DNA of 64,000 nt from JAICKM01 sp050998805 (GTDB lineage Bacteria > Chloroflexota > Chloroflexia > QHBQ01 > JAICKM01): positions 34,815 to 98,814 of the forward strand of contig JBPCPV010000042.1 of NCBI GenBank assembly GCA_050998805.1, written 5' to 3'. This document shows, in pieces, positions 42,587-50,860 of this stretch. The first letter of the stretch is position 1. Each line of letters starts with the position of its first letter. The notes under the pieces were generated by a model. It had not been told where the DNA came from, made no database searches, and worked only from the letters and a program-made list of their open reading frames with translations. A program made the translations under genes and the position numbers.

Positions 42587-42631
42587 AGGGCATGGTCGTA
42601 TCGGCGGCCGACTACCGAAAGGATCTCGATC

Positions 42632-43795
42632 TTGCGTATCTTACTTTACACCGGCAAGGGCGGCGTCGGCAAAACATCCGTCTCAGCAGCCACGGCCATG
42701 CGGCTGGCGGAGCGCGGCTACCGAACCGTCGTACTCAGCACAGACGCCGCCCATAGCCTCGGCGACTCGCTGGATGTCGCCCTCGGCCCCGAGCCGCGCG
42801 AGGTCGCACCCAACCTCTGGGCGCACGAGGTCGAGGTGCTCCATGAGATGGACGAGCACTGGGTCACGCTCCAGACCTACATGAACACTCTGTTGGCTTC
42901 TCAGGGGCTGGAGAGCGTCGTGGCCGAGGAGATGACCGTGCTGCCGGGCGCGGAGGAGCTGGCCGGATTGGTGCGGATCGTGCAGCACTACGACAGCGGC
43001 AAGTACGATGTCGTCGTCGTGGACTGCGCGCCCACCGGCGATACGCTGCGGCTGCTCTCCTTCCCGGATGTGATGCGCTGGTGGCTACAGAAAATCTTCC
43101 CCATCCAGCGTAAAATGGCTAAGCTGCTGAGGCCGATGGGCCGCTTGGTCATGCCTGATGTGCCGATGCCCACCGACAACATCTTCGACTCGGTCGAGCG
43201 GTTACTCAAGCAGATCGAGCGCATACATGGGCTGTTGGCCGACCCGGCGCTGACCTCGGTGCGGATCGTGCTTAACCCCGAGAAGATGGTGGTCAAGGAG
43301 GCGCAGCGTGTCTTCACCTACCTGAACCTCTTCGGCTACGCGACGGATCTCGTGGTCTGCAACCGGGTGCTGCCCGCCGAGGTCCACGACGCATATTTCG
43401 CGGGCTGGAAGCAGTCGCAGGAACGCTACCACCGGCTCGTCGTCGAGGGCTTTTCGCCGCTGCCGATACTCGATGTGCCGCTTTTCGACCAGGAGGTAGT
43501 CGGCATGGAGATGCTCGGCCGTATGGCGGAGGCTATCTACGGCGAGCGAGATCCGAACGAGGTGTTTTTCGTCGGCAAGACCGAGGAGATCGAGCAGCTC
43601 GGCGAGGGCTACCTGCTTCGTCTGCCGATGCCGTTCGCCGAAAAGGGCAAGGTCGAGATGACGCAGCTCGGTGACGAGCTGATCGTGCAGGTCGGCGGCT
43701 ACAAGAGGAACATGATCCTGCCGCGCGCGCTGGCCTCGCTGCGGGCGTCGGGCGCAAAACTCGACTCGGGCGAATTGCGGGTGACGTTCCACTGA
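42632..43795 (+). CDS. ArsA-family ATPase with C-terminal HSP20-like domain
   Basis: 387 aa deviant-Walker SIMIBI ATPase: GKGGVGKTS at 8-16, STDAAHSLGDSLD, VVDCAPTGDTLRLLSFP. The family includes arsenite pump ATPases and Get3 tail-anchor chaperones; without an ArsB gene nearby, a targeting or chaperone role is as likely as arsenic export. Residues about 322-387 (GYLLRLPMPFAEKGKVEM ... LDSGELRVTF) match the alpha-crystallin-like ArsA_HSP20 module common in Chloroflexota and Actinobacteria. TTG start at 42632 with AAAGGAT eight bases upstream. Confidence 0.9.
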   Translation: MRILLYTGKGGVGKTSVSAATAMRLAERGYRTVVLSTDAAHSLGDSLDVALGPEPREVAPNLWAHEVEVLHEMDEHWVTLQTYMNTLLASQGLESVVAEEMTVLPGAEELAGLVRIVQHYDSGKYDVVVVDCAPTGDTLRLLSFPDVMRWWLQKIFPIQRKMAKLLRPMGRLVMPDVPMPTDNIFDSVERLLKQIERIHGLLADPALTSVRIVLNPEKMVVKEAQRVFTYLNLFGYATDLVVCNRVLPAEVHDAYFAGWKQSQERYHRLVVEGFSPLPILDVPLFDQEVVGMEMLGRMAEAIYGERDPNEVFFVGKTEEIEQLGEGYLLRLPMPFAEKGKVEMTQLGDELIVQVGGYKRNMILPRALASLRASGAKLDSGELRVTFH

Positions 43796-43797
43796 GT

Positions 43798-43826
43798 TGG
43801 ACAATTCGCGGCCTTTGGGTTATAGT
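43798..43826 (+). promoter_or_regulatory. promoter of the 43892 gene
   Basis: TGGACA (43798-43803), 17-base spacer, TATAGT (43821-43826). The -35 box begins right after the arsA-like stop codon. Confidence 0.6.
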
Positions 43827-43891
43827 TATACGAATCCGGTCGGCACCCTGGCCCGGCCGTCGCCACGATGTGATGTATAGGAGGCACCAGC

Positions 43892-44281
43892 ATGAGCGAA
43901 CCGATCCCGTTTCCCCATCCTTCCGGCAACTTCCCGGCGGATGACGCGACTGAGGTGACGATGGACAGGCCGGAGGCATCGGGCGCATCACAGCGCGAGA
44001 CGCGCCTGCTGCCCGACGAGGCCGAGATACTGGCAGGGATTAGCGGTGTGCTGACTGCGCCGCTCGATCTGCTGCCGGTTGAGACGCGCGCCCACCTGAA
44101 AAACGCAGGACGGGAAGCCGCCCTCACCTTCAGCAGTCTGGCCGGCACGTTGCTCAAGGGCGCGTCAATCGCGCTGAACGTGGCCGCAGAGACGCTCAAG
44201 GACTACAGCGAACGCAACGCCGTGCCGGGAGCAGGGGCTGCGGACCGCTCACGGCGGCGGGTAGATATCGAAGTCGAGTAG
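43892..44281 (+). CDS. unrecognised small protein
   Basis: 129 aa, acidic N-terminus, then a helical segment LLPDEAEILAGISGVL and an amphipathic Ala/Leu-rich part (AALTFSSLAGTLLKGASIALNVAAETL) with a basic end. No membrane span is certain and no family is recognised. GGAGG lies at a good distance before the ATG, and it has its own promoter after the arsA-like gene. Confidence 0.7.
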   Translation: MSEPIPFPHPSGNFPADDATEVTMDRPEASGASQRETRLLPDEAEILAGISGVLTAPLDLLPVETRAHLKNAGREAALTFSSLAGTLLKGASIALNVAAETLKDYSERNAVPGAGAADRSRRRVDIEVE

Positions 44282-44294
44282 ACGCCTGCACAGA

Positions 44295-44322
44295 GATTCT
44301 GAGCGCAGCGAAGAATGACAGT
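44295..44322. repeat. ATTCT...AGAAT palindromic repeat, core-inverted copy
   Basis: GATTCTGAGCGCAGCGAAGA followed by ATGACAGT. Other copies (57881, 62589, 62649) read GATTCTTCGCTGCGCTCAGA followed by ATGACAGT or TTGACAGT: here the core between ATTCT and AGAAT is reversed while the flank GACAGT is unchanged. It lies 18 bases before the sigma factor start. Confidence 0.75.
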
Positions 44323-44339
44323 ACTTGCATGGGTGGCTG

Positions 44340-45668
44340 ATGCCGAACTCTCCACAAAACGAAGACCACTCTAGCGAAGAGCCGATGCTTATGCATCCCG
44401 GCGCGGATGTCGCGCGCGACCCGTCGGATCATGATGAGCTTGCTGACCTCGAAATCGCGCCTGCGCCCGATATATCCGACCTGCCTGACCCGCCCGAGGA
44501 CGAGATCATTGCGGTCGCCAAAGAGGTGGAGGTGCCGGAAGCAGAGCTTGAGCTTGTGATCGAGCGCACGCTCCACTCCGATAGTGTGAGCGTGGACGAC
44601 CCGGTGCGCCTCTACCTGCGCGAAATTGGCAAGACGGCGCTGCTCAAAGCTCCCGAAGAGACGAAGCTGGCGATCCGCATGGAAGAAGGCAGGCAGGCCA
44701 ACGCCCGGCTGACCGAGATGGGCTACCGCGCGCCGGTGCCCGACTGGGCTGAGGTCGCTACCTCCGGCACCGTGCATGTCTCCGCGTTCGGTCGCCGAGA
44801 TGTGCAGGTCGCCACGGTAACGACTAAAGTGCCGATCACGACGGTGCAGGCGGTGATCAGCCCCGAGCTTTCGCGCGAGGAGGCCGAGGCACACAAAGCC
44901 GAGCTATCGAGGCTGCTCGCCAAACGCGACGGCGGAATCGCCGCCAAGCAGCAGCTTGTGCAGGCCAACCTCCGCCTCGTGGTCAGCATCGCGCGCCGCT
45001 ACCTGGGGCGCGGCCTCTCCCTGCTCGACCTGATCCAGGAGGGCAACATCGGGCTGATGCGCGCTGCGGATAAGTTCGACTACAATCGGGGCTTCAGGTT
45101 TTCGACCTACGCCACATGGTGGATACGCCAGGCGATCACCCGCGCGATCAGCGACCAGGGCCGCACTATCCGGCTGCCGGTTCACATCAGCGAGATGGTG
45201 GCGCGGCTCCGCCGCGAGACCCACACCCTACAGCAGCGCCTCCAACGTGAGCCGACCGAAGAGGAGCTCGCCCAGGCGCTCGGCACCACGGCATTGAGGG
45301 TCCGCCAGATCATGGAGATCGCCAAGCAGCCGGTATCCCTCGAAGCGCCGCTCGACGATACCGAAGACAGCTTCCTCGGAGACCTAATCGAAGACGAGCG
45401 CGTGGCAACCCCTGTAGAAGAAGCATCGCGCCAGCTCTTGCGCGAAGAAGTCCACAAAGTCTTGCAGAACCTCTCCGAGCGCGAGCGCCAGATCATCGAA
45501 CTCCGCTACGGGCTGTTGGACGGCAAGCCGCGCACACTCGAAGAGGTCGCCAAACACTTCAATATCACCCGTGAGCGCATCCGTCAGATAGAGACCAAGA
45601 TCATGCGGAAGCTCCGGCACCAGCGTTTCGGCGGCACTACCCTACAGTCATATCTCAACGACGGGTGA
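44340..45668 (+). CDS. primary-type RNA polymerase sigma factor (sigma-70 group 1/2)
   Basis: 442 aa. Region 1.2 (DDPVRLYLREIGKTALL, 86-102), region 2 with LLDLIQEGNIGLMRAADKFD and RFSTYATWWIRQAI, region 3, and region 4 with RERQIIELRYGLLDG and the helix-turn-helix TLEEVAKHFNITRERIRQIE. The Gln and Thr of region 2.4 (YATWWIRQAITRAI) are those that read TATAAT. About 80 residues (122-200) with no known sigma motif separate regions 1.2 and 2. ATG 44340 is chosen; an in-frame TTG lies at 44325. A palindromic repeat lies just upstream. Confidence 0.93.
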   Translation: MPNSPQNEDHSSEEPMLMHPGADVARDPSDHDELADLEIAPAPDISDLPDPPEDEIIAVAKEVEVPEAELELVIERTLHSDSVSVDDPVRLYLREIGKTALLKAPEETKLAIRMEEGRQANARLTEMGYRAPVPDWAEVATSGTVHVSAFGRRDVQVATVTTKVPITTVQAVISPELSREEAEAHKAELSRLLAKRDGGIAAKQQLVQANLRLVVSIARRYLGRGLSLLDLIQEGNIGLMRAADKFDYNRGFRFSTYATWWIRQAITRAISDQGRTIRLPVHISEMVARLRRETHTLQQRLQREPTEEELAQALGTTALRVRQIMEIAKQPVSLEAPLDDTEDSFLGDLIEDERVATPVEEASRQLLREEVHKVLQNLSERERQIIELRYGLLDGKPRTLEEVAKHFNITRERIRQIETKIMRKLRHQRFGGTTLQSYLNDG

Positions 45669-45681
45669 TCTGCGCCCCTCT

Positions 45682-47100
45682 TCACGGAAGCAGATAACAG
45701 GCCAAGTACTCCAGATGGTAGCCGCTGGGAAGGATCCGCGGCACGTTGAGTAGGAATAGGTGGTCGTCGAACTGCGCGCTGTAGAAGCGGTATAGCGGCA
45801 CCGTGCCTTCTGTCCTGCGTGCGTAGACATATCCGCCGCCCGCGCCTCCGTTCGGCGAGGTTTCGAGCGTCCACCCATTGCTCAACGCCACGTCGCGCTC
45901 GTTGTCTGAGAGCGTCAGTAGGTGACGTTCGGCGGGTGCTTTCTCGCCGTTGTACAGCCGGTAGAAGGGCGTCGTGTTAGGGGCCTGCCTGTCCCAGACA
46001 TTCCCGATGTTGCCCTGGTCGGTGAAGCCGCTCTTCGTGATAATCCGGCTGCGCTCCGCAGGGTCGATCGTGTAGAAGTGTTCGTGCGACTTCGAGTTAT
46101 ACAGCTCGTAGAGCGGCACAGCGCGAGGCGAAGGCGTGGGGACCGGCGTGGCGGTCGGTGCCGGCGGAGGCGGAGGCGGCGAGGAGCAGTTAACGTTGCC
46201 GTAGCGCCACATCCGGTAGTGAGCGCCGATATTGCCCATCTGCACGTTCCAGGGGGCGGAGTAGGCCGGGATGTAGGTGAGAACGCGGCGTTGGAACACC
46301 TGGATCAGCACGTCGGTGAGCGTTCCGCCGACCTTCACGCGCGCCCAGTATGCTTCGGAGAGCGGCAGCCCCGCCACGAAGCTCGGAGTCACAGAGAGCT
46401 TGCCGGTCGTCAGCCGCCCGTTCTCGTAGATCGGGCCGACCTGGTTGATGTAGTCCCAGAAGATCTTCGGCACGTTGTGTTGGCTGGTGGGGTCGTAGTA
46501 TGTGATGACTGTGCCTGGGTAGAAGGCTTTGGCGGGGTCGTTGCCGAGAGTGCCGTCGCGGGCGATGGTCAAGGTAGCGTCGCGGCCAATCGCGCTCGGC
46601 GACAGGTGCCGGCCAGCGGGTGTCGAAGTAACGCTCTGGAAGGTGTGATACGTCGGCGCGTTCGGGTCGTCGAGGTCGCTCGCCAGGTTAATGTCGGCGG
46701 GGCTGCGGGTCTCGTAAGTGCTGTTGCCGGTCTGCACCAATCCGGCGATCATCTCGTATGCGAGCAGGCCGTTCGTCACGAACCAGGGGCTGTTCTGGTC
46801 GCCGGACGGGTTGTTCAGCTCCATGCGGCTCTTGTCGAAGTACTGCACCAGCCGCGTCTTACTGCCGTCGGGAGCGTCCACGTAGGTTTCGCGGAGGCTA
46901 CAGCCGGGCGTCGGCCCCCAGTACCAAGAGCGCACTGCCTGGTGGGAGGCCACCGGCTGGTCGTCGCGCTGCCAGGTGCGGAGGAAGGAGGTGTCTGCGA
47001 AGTCGGCGGCGCGGATGGCGGCCTGCCCCGGCAGGCTCATGCCGAGCATCAGCAGCCCCAGGGCGGCCATACCCATGCGAAAGAAAATCGGGTTTCTCAT
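45682..47100 (-). CDS. secreted protein with Chloroflexota-type N-domain and DUF5648-like repeats
   Basis: 472 aa with a signal peptide (residues 1-30). The N-terminal domain (FADTSFLRTW, RSWYWGPTPG, VQYFDKSRMELNNP, TNGLLAYEMI) is a pattern I know from extracellular proteins of Chloroflexota. After a Pro/Thr linker, three DUF5648-like repeats follow, each with V-P-LY-x-LYN and a HFYT/HLLTL/HLFLL strip. Function is unknown; the repeats are often fused to secreted hydrolases. GGAGAC precedes the ATG. Ends tail-to-tail with the sigma gene. Confidence 0.82.
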   Translation of the reverse strand: MRNPIFFRMGMAALGLLMLGMSLPGQAAIRAADFADTSFLRTWQRDDQPVASHQAVRSWYWGPTPGCSLRETYVDAPDGSKTRLVQYFDKSRMELNNPSGDQNSPWFVTNGLLAYEMIAGLVQTGNSTYETRSPADINLASDLDDPNAPTYHTFQSVTSTPAGRHLSPSAIGRDATLTIARDGTLGNDPAKAFYPGTVITYYDPTSQHNVPKIFWDYINQVGPIYENGRLTTGKLSVTPSFVAGLPLSEAYWARVKVGGTLTDVLIQVFQRRVLTYIPAYSAPWNVQMGNIGAHYRMWRYGNVNCSSPPPPPPAPTATPVPTPSPRAVPLYELYNSKSHEHFYTIDPAERSRIITKSGFTDQGNIGNVWDRQAPNTTPFYRLYNGEKAPAERHLLTLSDNERDVALSNGWTLETSPNGGAGGGYVYARRTEGTVPLYRFYSAQFDDHLFLLNVPRILPSGYHLEYLACYLLP

Positions 47101-47180
47101 CGTTGTCTCCTGTCTATGTCTGTATCGGCCAACGAGAGATCGAGTCCCTCATAATCTATAACGCTCGGACATCCGCAAGG

Positions 47181-47209
47181 TTGCGTGTCGCTCTCCGGCG
47201 GTGTAAAAT
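47181..47209 (+). promoter_or_regulatory. promoter of mazG (leaderless)
   Basis: TTGCGT (47181-47186), 17-base spacer, TAAAAT (47204-47209), then exactly seven bases to the ATG at 47217. The -10 box contains an earlier in-frame ATG (47208) that cannot be the start if this promoter is used. Confidence 0.65.
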
Positions 47210-47216
47210 GTCGGCT

Positions 47217-48845
47217 ATGACAAACCGAGAGATTATAGTTATCGGCCTCGGACCCGGGGCGTGGGACCAGGTGACGCTCGAGGCCCGCGACCTACTCGCC
47301 GCCGCGGAGTCGGTCATACTCCGCACGACGACTCACCCGACCGCCGCGCACCTCCCGAAGCACCTGCGGATCGAGAGCTTCGACTACCTCTACGAGCGCG
47401 AGGCCGACTTCACGAGCATCTACCGCCGGATAGCCGACGCACTGACAGAGCGCGCTCTTGCTGTGGAGGGACCGCTGCTCTACTGCGTGCCCGGCCACCC
47501 GCTGGTCGGCGAAGCCTCGGTGCGGCTGCTGCTGCTGGCGGCGCGAGCTGCCGGAGTGCATGTGCGGATCGTGGCGGGGCTGTCGTTCCTGGAGCCTGTC
47601 TGTACCGCGCTCGAGATCGACCCGCTCGAATACGGCTTGCAGATCCTCGATGGCACCGAACTCCTCGGCGTGGGCGACCCCGCCCCCGACTCGTCGCGAT
47701 GGCTCGCGCCGAAGAGCGGAGCGCCGCCGACCGACGCCGAGCTCCACGAGCCGTTCTATTTCAGCCCTTATGCGCTGCCCATGCCGCCCGAAGCCTTCCC
47801 GACGCAGCAGGGCCTCAGCACGATGCTGCCCGCGCTGATCACGCAGGTATATAGCGACCGCGTGGCCGGGGCGATCAAGCAGGCGCTGCTCGAAAAGTAC
47901 CCGCCTGATCACCCGGTCGGCCTCGTGATCGCGGCGGGAGTGCCGGGCGCGGAACGTGTGCTGCGCGTGCCGCTCGCCGAACTCGACCACGGCCACGGGA
48001 TCGATCACCTCGCGTGCGTCTACCTGCCGCCGCTCGACCCGCTCGCCAACCCCCGCTCGGTGGACGCGCTGATCTACCTGATGGGCAGGCTTCGCGGACC
48101 CGGCGGCTGCCCGTGGGACCGTAGGCAGACGCACGAGTCGCTGCGCCGCTACCTGGTCGAAGAAACCTACGAGACGCTCGACGCGCTCGACTCCGGCGAC
48201 ATAGAGCATATCGTCGAGGAGTTGGGCGACCTGCTGCTGCAGATCGTGTTCCACGCGCAGCTCGCGGTTTCCGAGGAGGAGTTCACGCTCGGTGATGTCG
48301 TGGCGTCCATAGTGACGAAGCTGGTGCGCCGCCACCCGCACGTCTTCGGAGAGGTCGAGGTCGCCGACGCCGCCGGGGTGTTAACCAACTGGCAGACGAT
48401 CAAGGCGGCGGAGAGGCGAGGTGCGAACGCCCCAGATGCCGAGTCGGATCTCGAAGTGACCGGCTCGCTGCGTAGTGTGCCCCGCGCCATGCCTGCGCTC
48501 GAACAGGCGCAGCAGATTTCAGAGCGGGCCGCAGACGCTGGCTTCGAGTGGGACGCGATGCCTGATGTGTTTGCCAAAGTTCGCGAGGAGCTGGCCGAGA
48601 TCGAAGGAGCGACCGACCCGGCGCACCGCGAGGAGGAGCTGGGCGACCTGCTCTTCACCCTGGTGAACGTCGCGCGCTGGTGGGGCGTGCGTCTCGAGGA
48701 TACGCTGGCGGCGGCCAACCGCAAGTTCGTCCGCCGCTTCGCCGAGATGGAGCGCCTAGTCGTAGCCGACGGCCTCCGCCTGCGCGGCATGACCGGCTCC
48801 GAGATGGAGGCGTACTGGCAGGCGGCGAAGCGGGTCGAGAAATAA
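47217..48845 (+). CDS. mazG: MazG nucleotide pyrophosphohydrolase fused to a tetrapyrrole methylase-like domain
   Basis: 542 aa. Residues 1-230 form a SAM-dependent tetrapyrrole methylase-like domain (IIVIGLGPGAWDQVTLEARD, LLYCVPGHPLVGE), as in Bacillus YabN; the rest has two MazG blocks, the first with LRGPGGCPWDRRQTHESLRRYLVEETYE, then EELGDLLLQIVFHA, and the second near EEELGDLLFTLVNVARWWG. MazG removes abnormal NTPs and lowers ppGpp. The ATG at 47217 fits a leaderless transcript from the promoter seven bases upstream; no Shine-Dalgarno is present. Confidence 0.92.
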   Translation: MTNREIIVIGLGPGAWDQVTLEARDLLAAAESVILRTTTHPTAAHLPKHLRIESFDYLYEREADFTSIYRRIADALTERALAVEGPLLYCVPGHPLVGEASVRLLLLAARAAGVHVRIVAGLSFLEPVCTALEIDPLEYGLQILDGTELLGVGDPAPDSSRWLAPKSGAPPTDAELHEPFYFSPYALPMPPEAFPTQQGLSTMLPALITQVYSDRVAGAIKQALLEKYPPDHPVGLVIAAGVPGAERVLRVPLAELDHGHGIDHLACVYLPPLDPLANPRSVDALIYLMGRLRGPGGCPWDRRQTHESLRRYLVEETYETLDALDSGDIEHIVEELGDLLLQIVFHAQLAVSEEEFTLGDVVASIVTKLVRRHPHVFGEVEVADAAGVLTNWQTIKAAERRGANAPDAESDLEVTGSLRSVPRAMPALEQAQQISERAADAGFEWDAMPDVFAKVREELAEIEGATDPAHREEELGDLLFTLVNVARWWGVRLEDTLAAANRKFVRRFAEMERLVVADGLRLRGMTGSEMEAYWQAAKRVEK

Positions 48846-49190
48846 TCAGCCTTCAGCTTTCAGCTTTCAGCCGTCAGCTTTCAGCCGTGCCACCGCGCCC
48901 GTATCGCCGCCGTCCCGGCGGCACGAGGGTTGTGCAGTTGTGTTGGGGGGGATAGAGACCCCTCTCTCTACCCCCGCCGTCCACGAATTGGACCACGAAT
49001 ACACGAATAGTATGAGGTGGTCGGCGGGATCGGGGTGTGGCGACGGTCCACGGGCGGAGCCGTGTCTTACATGAGCCGAGGCCGCCGGGACGGCGGCAGT
49101 ACATGAGCCGGAGCCGCCGGGACGGCGGCGATACGGCTGACGGCTGACGGCTGACGGCTGACGGCTGACGGCTGACGGCTGACGGCTGAT
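48846..49190. repeat. repeat cluster: TTTCAGC and CGGCTGA heptamers with three 17-bp GC hairpins
   Basis: At 48846-48888 are TTTCAGC / CGTCAGC units. The 17-bp palindrome GCCGCCGGGACGGCGGC occurs at 49081-49097 and 49113-49129 and, reversed, at 48906-48922. At 49134-49189 are eight perfect CGGCTGA copies. Between 48925 and 49080 there is no recognisable gene. Confidence 0.85.
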
Positions 49191-49209
49191 AGCTCCGCAA
49201 AATGACGCC

Positions 49210-49238
49210 TTGCACAAGCCCGCACGATTTGCTATAAT
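49210..49238 (+). promoter_or_regulatory. promoter of tRNA-Pro
   Basis: TTGCAC (49210-49215), 17-base spacer, TATAAT (49233-49238). Predicted start about seven bases downstream, just before the mature tRNA at 49253. Confidence 0.75.
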
Positions 49239-49252
49239 GGCGGCGTAGTCTT

Positions 49253-49326
<74 letters not shown>

Positions 49327-49334
49327 CTAACGGT

Positions 49335-49385
49335 GGACGGGGGTTGGTGATCGGGTCTCAGGGCACCGATTACCAACCCCCGTCC
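49335..49385 (+). terminator. 20-bp hairpin after tRNA-Pro (terminator-like, no T run)
   Basis: Arm 49335-49354 pairs with 49366-49385 over 20 bp with a single G-T wobble; the loop is 11 bases. It is followed by CCCTATATTTGC rather than a T run. Position directly after a tRNA suggests transcription termination or 3' end processing. Confidence 0.65.
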
Positions 49386-49425
49386 CCTATATTTGCAGCC
49401 CGCCCGTCAGTGCCGGGTTCGTGTC

Positions 49426-49530
49426 TGTGGGAGAGCGGCTCCGCCCTCGATGAGTCAGACCCACCAAATTCTTACTCCGCAAGCAATAGAGCCTGGGCAA
49501 GTAAATCGAGCGCAGAGCGACTCTCCCACA
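49426..49530. repeat. REP-like imperfect inverted pair
   Basis: TGTGGGAGAGCGGCTCCGCC (49426 onward, continuing CTCGAT) matches the reverse complement of 49504-49530 at about 23 of 27 positions, with 51 bases between. The TGTGGGAGxGGCT form recalls REP elements of Gammaproteobacteria. The rest of 49386-49620 shows no gene. Confidence 0.55.
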
Positions 49531-49645
49531 AACGACCCCTTAGTTCAAGCACCGACCCCTTCCCGTAGATGTGGCTAATCACAAGATGAGTATTGGCTGG
49601 CGAAAAGCGCACATCTGTGCTATAATGGGGCCGGGGGAGAAACGT

Positions 49646-50860
49646 ATGGGCAACGCACGAATCATAACCCAGACCTCGGTGCGACGACTAGCGATCACCC
49701 GGCAACGGCTGGCGGGGCCGCGGCCGGCTGGCGACCCCTCGGGCATCCACGGCCTGGTGTGCGACCTCGGCTACCTACAGCTCGACCCGACGAGCATCGT
49801 GGCGCGCAGCCACCTGCTCGTGCTCTGGAGCCGGCTCGGCCTCTACGACCCCGCCTCGCTCGACACGCTGCTCTGGGACGAGCGGCGGCTCTTCGAGTTC
49901 TGGATGCCGGCTGCGGCCATCGTACCCACCGACGACTACCAGCTCTACCAAGCCACTATGCGCCGGTTTGCTACCGGCGACGGCCCATGGGAGCGCCGTG
50001 TGCGCGACTGGATGGCGGCGAACTCGGCGCTGCGCGAGAGCATACTCGCCGCGCTGGCGGCAGACGGACCGCTGCCGGCAGAGCGTCTGGAGGATACTGC
50101 GGCCGTGCCCTGGGAGTCGAGCGGATGGACGCACGGGCGCAACGTGGGGCGTATGCTCGACTTCCTCTTTGTGCAGGGGCTAATCATGGTCGCTGGGCGG
50201 TCGCGCGGCCACAGGCTGTGGCACTTGGCGGAGCGATGCCTGCCTGCGGATACGCCCCGTGAGGCGCTGACAGACCGTGAGGTGTCGCGACGCCGCGTGC
50301 AAAAGTCGGTGAGGGCGCTCGGCGTGGCCCGCCCATCGCAGATCCGCGGCGGCTCCCACGACCTGAAGGGAGTTCTGGCCGAACTGGAGGCCGAGGGCCG
50401 CATCCTGCCGGTGGCGGTGGCCGAGCTGCCCGGTTCCTGGTACATGCACGCCGACGACCTGCCGCTGCTCGACAGCCTGGAAGCCAGTGCCTGGGAGCCG
50501 CGCACGACCCTGCTCTCGCCGTTCGACAGCCTGATCAGCGACCGCGACCGCACCGAGGAGCTGTTCGGCTTCCGCTTCCGGCTCGAAATCTACGTGCCGA
50601 AACCGAAGCGGGAATACGGCTACTTCGTGCTGCCGATCCTCCACGGCGACCGGCTGATCGGCCGCCTGGATCCGGCGCTCGACCGCAAGAGCGGGCGGCT
50701 GACGATCAACGCGGTCTACGCGGAACCCGACGCCCCGCAGACGCCGGAGACCGCCGAGGCCGTGCGCGCCGCCGTCTCGGATCTGGCTGCTTTCATCGGG
50801 GCACGGGAGGTTGCCTACACCGACCGCGTGCCGGAGGGCTGGGGAAGCGGCTTGCACTGA
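49646..50860 (+). CDS. YcaQ/AlkX-type winged-helix DNA glycosylase
   Basis: 404 aa of the HTH_42/YcaQ family (COG3214). YcaQ-type proteins unhook DNA interstrand crosslinks; AlkZ proteins carry a QxQ motif and the YcaQ branch QxD. Here YLQLDPTSIVARSHLLVLWSR supplies QLD near residue 49. The winged-helix region and LLSPFDSLISDRDRTEELFGF near the C-terminus are conserved in the family. ATG 49646 has GGGGGAGA upstream and an extended -10 TGC-TATAAT (49618-49626). Abuts the convergent permease gene. Confidence 0.87.
   Translation: MGNARIITQTSVRRLAITRQRLAGPRPAGDPSGIHGLVCDLGYLQLDPTSIVARSHLLVLWSRLGLYDPASLDTLLWDERRLFEFWMPAAAIVPTDDYQLYQATMRRFATGDGPWERRVRDWMAANSALRESILAALAADGPLPAERLEDTAAVPWESSGWTHGRNVGRMLDFLFVQGLIMVAGRSRGHRLWHLAERCLPADTPREALTDREVSRRRVQKSVRALGVARPSQIRGGSHDLKGVLAELEAEGRILPVAVAELPGSWYMHADDLPLLDSLEASAWEPRTTLLSPFDSLISDRDRTEELFGFRFRLEIYVPKPKREYGYFVLPILHGDRLIGRLDPALDRKSGRLTINAVYAEPDAPQTPETAEAVRAAVSDLAAFIGAREVAYTDRVPEGWGSGLH

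Noticed and set aside
46758..47216. N-terminal extension of the MazG frame upstream of 47217
   Set aside because: It runs antisense through the secreted protein gene, has no family similarity, and the promoter lies at 47181-47209.
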